Shown here in pieces: positions 1 through 5,040 of a stretch of 5,040 bases of DNA. Each line of letters starts with the position of its first letter. Position 1 is the stretch's first letter. Under the pieces are notes generated by a model, which was given only the letters and a program-made list of their open reading frames with translations, did no database searches and was not told the origin of the DNA. Both the position numbers and the translations under genes were made by a program. The DNA is from Candidatus Poseidonia sp. (GTDB taxonomy: Archaea; Thermoplasmatota; Poseidoniia; Poseidoniales; Poseidoniaceae): the NCBI GenBank assembly GCA_013330155.1, contig DUIU01000140.1:1-5040 (forward strand), given 5' to 3'.

Positions 1-1080
1 TGTGTCCGAAACGGTGCGCATTGGATCGAGGGGTGTTTGGAATCGCTCCTCGAGCAGACCTATCCTTCGTTTGAGGTGCTCGTCGTGAACGACGGGTCAA
101 CGGATGGCGCAGAGGAAATCCTCGCACCTTACCATGACCCCGATGGAGTGAATGGGCGACCGGTCAGGGTTCACCATCAGCCTCCTCTCGGTTTGTCAGC
201 AGGTCGCCAGTGGGCGGTTGAGCACGCTACCGGCGAATGGGTGGCCATCACCGACATTGATGTTCGTCCGGAACCCGATTGGATTGCCAACATGGTGGCT
301 CAAATTGCGCCGGTTGATGAACAGGAACGCGTGGTCGCTATCACGGGTCGAACGGTGTTTGAGCAAGCCGATGATTTGGTCAGCAGGCTTCGCTCGGTTG
401 AAATTGCGGCAAAATACCGGTCACGCCCAAGGAGAACAAGCCTCGCCAACGGACCTTGTTCCATGTTTCATCGAGCATCCCTCATGGATGTTGGGGGTTT
501 TGACCCAACATGGTACCATGCCGAGGACATGGAAGTCAGTTTGAGGCTGATTCAGGCAGGTGGAATCATCGTCTATGCACGCGACGCCCTTGTCAAACAC
601 GTCCCGGAAACAGGAGCAGGTCATTTCCTTGCAAAGCGCCGTCGGGACGCTCGAGCACACGTCCGTATCGTCCGTCATCATCCAAAGCGCCGCCGTCAAG
701 GTCCAGGCTTTGATTTTCTCGGAAGTTCAACAATGATCCTTTGCCTGTTCCCCTTGTGGATGGCATTCATGATCTCAGGGTTGCCGTTTCTTTTGGGTTT
801 GTACACGGGGGATCTGACCCTTGACCGAACGGCTTTGACTCATTGGGAAGGTCAGGTGTTCATGATTTCAATCGCCGCCCTTTCGGTCCACGAATTGCTT
901 CTTTGGCGTGGCCGCCTCGGGGTTGTGAACAGGGAAGTCATGCGTTCAACCCCCCACAACAAAATCGTCGCGATGTTTGGTGTGCGACGGTTGACCTTCC
1001 GATGGAGTGTAGCGCTATGGCATGGACTCCTGCTCGGTTGTTTGGATGCATTGTTTGGCCGAAACGGCCACAGGCGTTAG
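1..1080 (+). CDS. Family 2 glycosyltransferase with C-terminal membrane segments (5' end outside window)
   Basis: This is a probable inverting GT-A glycosyltransferase that transfers a sugar from a nucleotide-sugar donor at the cytoplasmic face of the membrane. The frame is open from base 1, and the first visible residues (CVRNGAHWIEGCLESLLEQT) match the usual GT2 N-terminus, so the gene begins upstream; the TTG at 37 is internal. Counting visible residues: the nucleotide-binding VVNDGSTDG is at 28-36, a DxD-type metal/donor motif (TDID) at 84-87, and a GGFD...HAED acceptor/catalytic-base region near 165-176. A very basic stretch (about 212-232, KRRR...HHPKRRR) precedes hydrophobic segments at roughly 239-269, 284-302 and 334-353, which should anchor it in the membrane. 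Donor and acceptor cannot be told; surface polysaccharide, glycolipid or protein glycosylation are all possible. It ends at TAG, 11 bases before the stop of the convergent neighbour. Confidence 0.88.
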   Translation, partial: CVRNGAHWIEGCLESLLEQTYPSFEVLVVNDGSTDGAEEILAPYHDPDGVNGRPVRVHHQPPLGLSAGRQWAVEHATGEWVAITDIDVRPEPDWIANMVAQIAPVDEQERVVAITGRTVFEQADDLVSRLRSVEIAAKYRSRPRRTSLANGPCSMFHRASLMDVGGFDPTWYHAEDMEVSLRLIQAGGIIVYARDALVKHVPETGAGHFLAKRRRDARAHVRIVRHHPKRRRQGPGFDFLGSSTMILCLFPLWMAFMISGLPFLLGLYTGDLTLDRTALTHWEGQVFMISIAALSVHELLLWRGRLGVVNREVMRSTPHNKIVAMFGVRRLTFRWSVALWHGLLLGCLDALFGRNGHRR

Positions 1081-1091
1081 GGGCGATGGCC

Positions 1092-1643
1092 TCAATCGAT
1101 TTTCTCATCACCGGGCGGGGCACGGCTGGCGTGATTCAGGGCGAATCCAGATGCGATGAGGGCGATGCTGACGGAGTAAACGCCTACATCGATCCAACCT
1201 TGGTGGGCGATGCCGAAGTACAGGTAGAATGCCAGTCCGAGGAGCAAACACCAGGCAGAGGAAGTTCGCTGGCCACCTGCGAGAGAGGGGTCGTTCAGAG
1301 CAGGCCACGTGTCGTTGATGAGCAGGCCTTTGATCCAATCACCGAGTTTGCGGTGTTCACCGATCATTTTGCTACCAAATCCAATCAAGCCAGCGCAGGC
1401 GATGATGAAGATGGTGTCTCCGAGCACCTCAAAATGAAAACCATCAGTCTCTGGAACGTAGAAGGCGGCATTGGTCGCCTCAAACGTGAAAAGTCCGCCC
1501 CATGAGACGTGGTATGTTGGATGAGCCATGTTGAACATATTCAGTCCAGCGAGCACCAATCCCCAAACACCGATGAACACCATGGCAGATGCATAAACGG
1601 GGACATTTCCCGTCATGGTTTGGCCGTCAACATCGTCGCTCAT
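1092..1643 (-). CDS. Small four-helix integral membrane protein, function unknown
   Basis: I do not recognise this family. From ATG at 1643 it encodes 183 residues with four hydrophobic segments, about 17-38, 73-94, 129-147 and 150-170. Short charged ends flank them: an acidic N-terminus (MSDDVDGQTM) and a polar C-terminus ending GDEKID. The loop between helices 1 and 2 (about 39-72) is long and aromatic-rich, and the loop between helices 2 and 3 holds a basic patch (GEHRKLGDW) and NDTWPALNDP. An upstream GTG at 1676 in the same frame would add 11 residues (MLKCSTQVASA). I prefer the ATG because a TATA-like CTTAAATG lies about 26 bases before it, which fits leaderless or near-leaderless transcription. 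It follows cdc6 on the same strand after a 69-base gap. A transporter component, sensor or respiratory accessory protein are all possible; nothing in the sequence decides between them. Confidence 0.75.
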   Translation of the reverse strand: MSDDVDGQTMTGNVPVYASAMVFIGVWGLVLAGLNMFNMAHPTYHVSWGGLFTFEATNAAFYVPETDGFHFEVLGDTIFIIACAGLIGFGSKMIGEHRKLGDWIKGLLINDTWPALNDPSLAGGQRTSSAWCLLLGLAFYLYFGIAHQGWIDVGVYSVSIALIASGFALNHASRAPPGDEKID

Positions 1644-1665
1644 GGCACTGGCGACTTGCGTACTG

Positions 1666-1673
1666 CATTTAAG
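1666..1673 (-). promoter_or_regulatory. TATA-like box for the four-helix membrane protein gene
   Basis: The minus strand reads CTTAAATG here, centred about 26 bases upstream of the ATG at 1643. That is the distance expected between an archaeal box A and the transcription start, so transcription would begin at or very near the start codon. No Shine-Dalgarno sequence precedes this ATG, consistent with a leaderless message. The match to the box A consensus (TTTAWATA) is only partial. Confidence 0.35.
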
Positions 1674-1712
1674 CACACCGAACCGCGCTCACGTGCGGGG
1701 TCTTCACCAGCA

Positions 1713-2954
1713 TCACAATGACGTTTGATGATGATAATTGGAGATAAACACCGTTCTCATCTCTTCTTCGGCCGTGCTCATGATTTCACGAACATCAACG
1801 TTGGCAGGAATGCAGGAGTTGATTTCTTTTGACCGACCGTACCTTCCTTTGCTGACGGTTCGTGCGGTGATGAGACCCAGCATGTCAAGGTTCGAGATGA
1901 GACCAGAAATTCGACGTTGAGTGAGCGGGTTCTGACGGATGTGCTTGCAAGCCTGGCGATAGATATCGTACACTTGTCCAGTTTGAACGTTCCTAAGCCC
2001 GTTTTGTTCATTCAGTAAAATTGAGGCCAATACGAGTTTTTGCTGGCTTGGGAGGGTGGCAATAACAGGCGTCATCTGGTCCGATTCAATTTGACTCTGC
2101 GCAATACGGACGTGGTTTTGATTCACGATGGTTTCACCAGATTGTTCAGCCTTTTCGGCAGAGATTCGCAGAAGGTCAAGAGCACATCGGGCATCGCCAT
2201 GTTCCTGAGCAGCGAGTGCGGCACACAGTTCAATCACTCCGGGGCCAATGGCTTCAGCGTTCAATCCTTCCTTAGCTCGTTGACGCAGAATGTCCTGAAG
2301 TTGTTCGGCGTCGTAGGGGCGGAACAAAACGTCCAATTGGCCCAACCTTGACCGGACTCTTGGGTCAAGGAAATCGGTGAATTTGAGGTCGTTGGAGATG
2401 CCGATGACGCACGAGCGAGCCGTTTTGAGGGAGGCGTTCATGCTGGTCAAGTTGTACAACAAGTCATCACCTGCCTTTCGCACCAAATGGTCAATTTCGT
2501 CGAGGACGATGACAAAAACTCCGCCACGTCGGTCCATACGGCGAACCAGTTCGTTGAACACGCGATCGGTGGGCCAGCCGGTGAACGGAATCTCATCTCG
2601 CTCGAAATCTTCGAGCAATGAATTTCCAATGTGGCTGAGGACTCGGTATTGAGTGTCAATTTGACGGCAGTTGACCATGATGGATTCGACCTTTCGCTCC
2701 ATGGTTTGGCCTTTGGCTTTGAGGTGATGGCAGACGTAATCGGTGACGGCTGTTTTTCCGGCACCTGTCACTCCATAGAGGGTCATGTTGCTCGGTATGT
2801 GGCCTTTGAGGGCCTCCCAGAGGTTGTATGAGATCTTCTCGATTTCTTCTTGTCGGTGCGGCAGTTGCGTGGGGCGATGATTGTGGCGGAGGTTCTCCTT
2901 GTTTTTGAACAGGGTTTTCTGGGAAACGAACTTGTCAAAGATGTTGGTTTCCAT
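1713..2954 (-). CDS. cdc6: Orc1/Cdc6 family replication initiator (AAA+ ATPase)
   Basis: This protein binds replication origins and helps load the MCM helicase in archaea. It has 413 residues, normal length for the family. Visible landmarks: an N-terminal segment with LPHRQEEIE (31-39) typical of Orc1/Cdc6; Walker A GVTGAGKT (61-68); Walker B VIVLDEID (148-155); sensor 1 around GISND (185-189); an arginine-finger region DPRVRSRL (197-204); and sensor 2 in GDARCALDLLR (253-263). A C-terminal winged-helix DNA-binding domain follows, about 296-385. All key ATPase residues are present, so it should be active. The ATG at 2954 is supported by a strong Shine-Dalgarno sequence six bases upstream and by the METNIFDKFVSQKTLF beginning, which aligns with usual family starts. 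Archaeal cdc6 genes often sit beside an origin; the 200 bases upstream are a candidate. Family assignment is certain; whether this is the main or an additional paralogue is unknown. Confidence 0.97.
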   Translation of the reverse strand: METNIFDKFVSQKTLFKNKENLRHNHRPTQLPHRQEEIEKISYNLWEALKGHIPSNMTLYGVTGAGKTAVTDYVCHHLKAKGQTMERKVESIMVNCRQIDTQYRVLSHIGNSLLEDFERDEIPFTGWPTDRVFNELVRRMDRRGGVFVIVLDEIDHLVRKAGDDLLYNLTSMNASLKTARSCVIGISNDLKFTDFLDPRVRSRLGQLDVLFRPYDAEQLQDILRQRAKEGLNAEAIGPGVIELCAALAAQEHGDARCALDLLRISAEKAEQSGETIVNQNHVRIAQSQIESDQMTPVIATLPSQQKLVLASILLNEQNGLRNVQTGQVYDIYRQACKHIRQNPLTQRRISGLISNLDMLGLITARTVSKGRYGRSKEINSCIPANVDVREIMSTAEEEMRTVFISNYHHQTSL

Positions 2955-2960
2955 TCGTTT

Positions 2961-2968
2961 TCACCTCC
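2961..2968 (-). promoter_or_regulatory. Strong Shine-Dalgarno sequence of cdc6
   Basis: The minus strand reads GGAGGTGA, complementary to the archaeal 16S rRNA tail over eight bases, with a six-base spacer (AAACGA) to the ATG at 2954. It fixes the start of cdc6 and implies the message has a 5' leader. Confidence 0.75.
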
Positions 2969-2969
2969 C

Positions 2970-2977
2970 TATTTATA
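2970..2977 (-). promoter_or_regulatory. TATA-box-like TATAAATA directly upstream of the cdc6 ribosome-binding site
   Basis: The minus strand reads TATAAATA, a near-perfect archaeal box A, abutting the Shine-Dalgarno sequence. Its centre is only about 20 bases from the ATG, so a start of transcription about 27 bases downstream would fall just inside the coding region. Either it is not the box used for cdc6, or spacing is unusual here. Alternatives on the same strand are given separately. Confidence 0.35.
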
Positions 2978-3029
2978 CCACGGTCGAGGGAGTCAACAAT
3001 CGACTCACCGCCATGAGTTGGCTCAGTCC

Positions 3030-3095
3030 GAGTCCCCCTTATATGCCTGTCCACGAGAGTGAATGGGAGACCTCAATTTGGTGAAGAGGGGACTC
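3030..3095. repeat. Inverted repeat pair GAGTCCCC / GGGGACTC
   Basis: GAGTCCCC at 3030-3037 and its exact reverse complement at 3088-3095 are separated by 50 bases in the region upstream of cdc6. The right copy lies inside an imperfect hairpin (3081-3088 pairing with 3093-3100, seven of eight pairs, loop GGGA). The pair could be initiator or regulator half-sites; eight bases is short enough for chance. Confidence 0.3.
3038..3046 (-). promoter_or_regulatory. TATA-like box, alternative cdc6 promoter
   Basis: The minus strand reads GCATATAAG. A start about 27 bases downstream would give a leader of roughly 60 bases carrying the cdc6 Shine-Dalgarno sequence, a better fit than the box at 2970-2977. 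A third AT box, CTTTATATC on the minus strand at 3106-3114 (GATATAAAG on the plus strand), could act in either direction. Confidence 0.3.
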
Positions 3096-3129
3096 CTCAC
3101 TTTCGGATATAAAGACCGAGGGCAATCTC

Positions 3130-3145
3130 AAAAATGAACATTTTT
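3130..3145. terminator. AT-rich palindrome with T-run after the MBL hydrolase gene
   Basis: AAAAATG (3130-3136) and CATTTTT (3139-3145) form a perfect 7-base inverted repeat with only two bases between. On the minus strand the second half ends in five T residues, 22-26 bases past the stop of the hydrolase gene, resembling an archaeal T-tract terminator. The two-base centre is too small for an ideal RNA hairpin, so a protein-binding palindrome or an origin unwinding element are also possible. Confidence 0.35.
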
Positions 3146-3166
3146 CCAACGGGAATTATTGAGGGG
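3144..3166 (+). other. Origin-recognition-box-like sequence
   Basis: The plus strand has a TTCC-AACG-GGAA dyad (3144-3155) followed after five bases by GAGGGG (3161-3166). Archaeal origin recognition boxes generally combine a TTCCAnTGGAA-like dyad with a G-run a few bases downstream, so the arrangement is similar. The dyad spacing is one base longer than I recall for the consensus, the site overlaps the 3' end of the hydrolase gene, and there is no clear second copy. It adjoins an AT-rich palindrome. Confidence 0.25.
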
Positions 3167-3953
3167 TGGAATGAAGGTTCCATCTCGCACCATCCCACAC
3201 GATGTGGTCTTGGTCGCGCAAGTGGGTGACATGGTCAAGAAAGACGGGAAACTCCGATTCCAAGACGGTAGGGTGAGGTGAGTCATCATCGATGTAAGTA
3301 TGAGTGAGGCCCAAAGGGGTTGAGCACCGTTCTGAGAGCGCTCGAACATCCATTGGTTTGTGGTGATGGGTGGACGGCACCCAATCGGGGAAACCCATCT
3401 CAAGAATGGCGAGATCGGAGCGTTCAATGGCATCGTACAACGGCTCGCAAGGTCCAGAATCGCCGCTGTGCACAAACGACGCTCCGCTTGGGTGTTCGAA
3501 TCGGTAGCCGTGAGGCTCAACAGCATCGTCATGATGGACCTTGAATCGTTCCCAGGCCCAACCATCATCCAACGTTCCTTCGTCGTCCATAACCCAATTC
3601 ACTTTCTCAATCATGCTGTCAAGTGAGCCAGGGAAGGCGAGTTGACACAGATGCGTAAGCCGTTCTTTGACAAATGGCGTACCGACGACCGTGAGCGGCT
3701 TGTCGCCTTCCCGGTCGGAAATGTATTTTCGCTCCAGGAGGAGAAAAGGGAACCCAAAGACGTGGTCACCGTGCACGTGGGTGATGAACACGGTGCGAAG
3801 GTTGGCGATGTTTATTCCTCGGCGGCGGAGCCCGGCAAGAGCTGTTGGAGGGGCGTCGATGATGTGGCACTCGTCCATCATGGCAAAGGAGTGATGGCGC
3901 CCGTGAGGGAGGAACGCATTCCCCGTTCCCAACATGTCAATGCGTGGCCCCAT
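3156..3953 (-). CDS. Metallo-beta-lactamase-fold hydrolase, ribonuclease Z-like
   Basis: This is a probable zinc-dependent hydrolase of the RNase Z/ElaC-like branch of the metallo-beta-lactamase superfamily. It has 265 residues. It opens with a beta-strand and LGTGNAF (8-14), then has the metal-binding HVHGDH (59-64). Other likely ligands are H141 in HHDDAVEPHGYRF, D165 in HSGDSGPCE, and H218 in LTHTY, with HHHKPMD (196-202) where RNase Z has its catalytic histidine region. The metal site therefore looks complete. At 265 residues it is shorter than typical RNase Z (about 300), and I see no segment resembling the long glycine/proline-rich arm used to grip tRNA, so tRNA 3'-end processing is possible but not assured; another phosphodiesterase is equally likely. 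The ATG at 3953 is the first start after an in-frame TGA; ATG at 3935 would cut into the first strand. No Shine-Dalgarno sequence is visible. The gene is divergent from the reductase. Confidence 0.85.
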   Translation of the reverse strand: MGPRIDMLGTGNAFLPHGRHHSFAMMDECHIIDAPPTALAGLRRRGINIANLRTVFITHVHGDHVFGFPFLLLERKYISDREGDKPLTVVGTPFVKERLTHLCQLAFPGSLDSMIEKVNWVMDDEGTLDDGWAWERFKVHHDDAVEPHGYRFEHPSGASFVHSGDSGPCEPLYDAIERSDLAILEMGFPDWVPSTHHHKPMDVRALSERCSTPLGLTHTYIDDDSPHPTVLESEFPVFLDHVTHLRDQDHIVWDGARWNLHSTPQ

Positions 3954-4084
3954 GAAGCGGGGAAGGTCCGCGCCTTCTTGTTCTCATCGGTCGTTCTTGT
4001 TTGAAGCGAGGATGTGAACCGATACCAAGGATGATATAGCGACCTATGGTGCGAAAATTAACCCCCGTGGGTTGAGGTGAGGAG
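3954..4084. promoter_or_regulatory. Divergent promoter region between MBL hydrolase and reductase genes
   Basis: The two genes are read away from each other across 131 bases. A central ATGATATAGC (4031-4040) is TATA-like on both strands (GATATAG and CTATATC). On the plus strand it would start transcription near 4060, leaving a leader of roughly 22 bases before the reductase ATG; on the minus strand it would leave a leader of about 50 bases before the hydrolase. A second AT stretch, GAAAATTAA (4053-4061), could instead give a near-leaderless reductase message. Confidence 0.4.
4074..4080 (+). promoter_or_regulatory. Shine-Dalgarno sequence of the CysJ-like reductase
   Basis: GAGGTGA matches the archaeal 16S tail and is followed by four bases (GGAG) and the ATG at 4085. 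It supports that start over the next in-frame ATG, ten codons later, and thus supports the absence of an N-terminal flavodoxin domain. Confidence 0.65.
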
Positions 4085-5040
4085 ATGAGCGACTGGTCTG
4101 CCAAGAACCCCTACATGACACAAATCACTGAGAACTACATCCTCAACGGTGAAGGCTCGAAAAAAGAGACCCGACACATTGTTTTCGAGTTGGGTGATTC
4201 CGGCTTGGATTACAAGGTTGGTGATGCTCTCGGTGTGCTTGCTGAAAATCCACCGCACATCGTGGACGACCTCATTGCGGTTCAAGGATGGGACCCCGAG
4301 ATGACCGTCACGACTCATAACGGCGAGCGTTCGCTGTATGATGCCCTGAAGAAAGATTTCGAAGTCCACCTGGCGAACAAAAAATTCGTTCAATCCCTTG
4401 CTGAAAAGGTTGTCTCGAGCGGGATGAAAATCTCCATGAGCATTGTTTCAAGGACCCGCAATGAATCCTCATGGTCAGCCACCGAGGACCAGCAGGCGCC
4501 CCCCTCACTCAGGCCTTCCATGCCCTCTGATGACCCTGCTGCCCAAGTGGAAGCTATCACATCCGACACCAAGGCCATCGAAGATTACCTCTGGACACGA
4601 GATTACATCGACATCATGCGAGAGTTTGACGTCAAGTACACGCCAGAGGAATTCTTTGAACTCGCTGCTCGTCTCAAACCACGCCTCTATTCCATCGCCT
4701 CCTCACACGACGCCCATCCCGGTTTCGTTGAATTGACCGTTGGAATCGTTCGCTTTGAGTACAACGGGCGAGCTCGTGGCGGCCTGTGCACCCAATTCAT
4801 GGCCGATGAGATCGACACTTCCGGAGCTCCTATCGGCGTCTTCATGTCCCCGACCAAATCCTTCGTTTTGCCAGAAGACAAAGACATCGACATCATCATG
4901 GTTGGCCCTGGAACAGGCATCGCTCCGTTCCGAGCCTTCATGGAACAACGGGTGCATGACGGCGGTGGCGGAAAGAACTGGTTGTTCTTCGGCGACCAAT
5001 CCGAGAAAACGGAGTTTTACTACAAAGACGAGATTGAATC
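4085..5040 (+). CDS. cysJ: CysJ-type NADPH:sulfite reductase flavoprotein lacking the FMN domain (3' end outside window)
   Basis: This is the FAD- and NADPH-binding half of a diflavin reductase, most like the sulfite reductase alpha subunit, which passes electrons from NADPH towards the sulfite-reducing hemoprotein in the cytoplasm. 318 residues are visible. NPYMTQITENYILN (8-21) and the GD...YKVGDALGV stretch (37-51) match the start of the CysJ FAD domain. Then come YLWTRDYIDIMREF (168-181), the FAD motif RLYSIASS (200-207), the second FAD motif GGLCTQF (232-238), and NADPH-binding VGPGTGIAPFRAF (273-285) followed by GKNWLFFGD (296-304). E. coli CysJ has a flavodoxin-like FMN domain before this; here a good ribosome-binding site places the start directly at the FAD domain. 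Residues about 124-156 form a Ser/Pro/acid-rich linker that I do not recall from E. coli CysJ. The electron acceptor may be a separate flavodoxin, a ferredoxin or the hemoprotein itself; a partner gene may lie beyond the window. The gene resembles bacterial homologues and may have been acquired. Confidence 0.9.
   Translation, partial: MSDWSAKNPYMTQITENYILNGEGSKKETRHIVFELGDSGLDYKVGDALGVLAENPPHIVDDLIAVQGWDPEMTVTTHNGERSLYDALKKDFEVHLANKKFVQSLAEKVVSSGMKISMSIVSRTRNESSWSATEDQQAPPSLRPSMPSDDPAAQVEAITSDTKAIEDYLWTRDYIDIMREFDVKYTPEEFFELAARLKPRLYSIASSHDAHPGFVELTVGIVRFEYNGRARGGLCTQFMADEIDTSGAPIGVFMSPTKSFVLPEDKDIDIIMVGPGTGIAPFRAFMEQRVHDGGGGKNWLFFGDQSEKTEFYYKDEIE

Larger units (their letters stand above)
2955..3155. 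other. Gene-free region upstream of cdc6; candidate replication origin
   Basis: This 201-base stretch between cdc6 and the MBL hydrolase gene has no credible reading frame. It holds three TATA-like boxes, four GAGGG motifs in the same orientation (2986, 3086, 3118 and, just past the edge, 3161), an 8-base inverted pair (GAGTCCCC at 3030-3037, GGGGACTC at 3088-3095), and an imperfect hairpin. It also has an AT-rich palindrome at 3130-3145 next to an origin-box-like sequence at 3144-3166. Archaeal origins commonly lie beside cdc6 and combine G-run-containing initiator boxes with an AT-rich unwinding element, so this is the most likely origin in the window. The call rests on position and weak motif resemblance, not on a proven consensus. 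Confidence 0.35.

Noticed and set aside
37..39. TTG at 37 as the start of the glycosyltransferase
   Set aside because: The twelve codons before it (CVRNGAHWIEGC) match the normal GT2 N-terminal helix, so the true start lies before the window.
843..1505. A 220-residue plus-strand open frame spanning the end of the glycosyltransferase and most of the minus-strand membrane protein
   Set aside because: It overlaps two better supported genes in other frames, has no recognisable motif, and its composition is that of an antisense shadow.
1683..1698. CCGC...GCGG inverted repeat with an inner CACGTG, between cdc6 and the membrane protein gene, as a cdc6 terminator
   Set aside because: Only four base pairs around an eight-base loop and no T-run; this is easily expected by chance.
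2850..3084. Two short plus-strand frames covering the cdc6 start and the upstream region
   Set aside because: They cross the start of cdc6 in antisense, have no ribosome-binding site, and their residues are unrelated to known small proteins.
3081..3100. Hairpin GTGAAGAG-GGGA-CTCCTCAC as a possible small RNA or terminator
   Set aside because: It has one mismatch in eight pairs and no following T-run, and no promoter is placed to make a defined RNA. It is mentioned only as part of the candidate origin region.
3642..4004. A plus-strand open frame antisense to the MBL hydrolase
   Set aside because: The opposite strand encodes a protein with an intact HxHxDH motif and family-wide matches, while this frame shows no domain or start signal.
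4440..4560. Frameshift inside the CysJ-like gene at the low-complexity stretch
   Set aside because: The conserved sequence before and after is in the same frame, with no stop, and the other plus frames do not contain CysJ-like residues. It looks like an insertion rather than damage.

Overview
The window looks archaeal. It carries an Orc1/Cdc6 replication initiator, AT-rich box-A-like (TATA) elements lie upstream of several genes, and two starts have Shine-Dalgarno sequences matching the archaeal 16S tail. Mid-range base composition, tight gene packing and a mix of archaeal information-processing genes with bacterial-type metabolic genes would suit an uncultured marine euryarchaeon such as Marine Group II (Poseidoniales). 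That lineage is an inference; the sequence here does not prove it.

Layout, left to right. (1) Positions 1-1080, plus: a family-2 glycosyltransferase cut at its N-terminus by the window edge, with a cytosolic catalytic domain and C-terminal membrane segments. (2) 1092-1643, minus: a small four-helix membrane protein of unknown function, convergent with the glycosyltransferase and separated from it by only 11 bases. (3) 1713-2954, minus: a full-length orc1/cdc6 gene. (4) 2955-3155: about 200 bases without a gene, containing several TATA-like boxes, repeated GAGGG motifs, short inverted repeats and an AT-rich palindrome beside a sequence resembling an archaeal origin recognition box. This is the best candidate for a replication origin. 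(5) 3156-3953, minus: a metallo-beta-lactamase-fold hydrolase related to ribonuclease Z. (6) 3954-4084: a 131-base divergent promoter region. (7) 4085 to the window end, plus: the FAD/NADPH reductase part of a CysJ-type sulfite reductase flavoprotein that starts directly at the FAD domain and so lacks the FMN flavodoxin domain.

The genes do not form one pathway. The minus-strand genes MBL hydrolase, cdc6 and four-helix protein lie in the same direction, but gaps with promoter-like elements suggest separate transcription. No tRNA, rRNA, CRISPR array, insertion sequence or complete transposon was seen. Nothing here clearly shows a wholly new system. The points most worth following are the putative origin beside cdc6, the FMN-less CysJ with an unusual linker, and the uncharacterised membrane protein next to cdc6.
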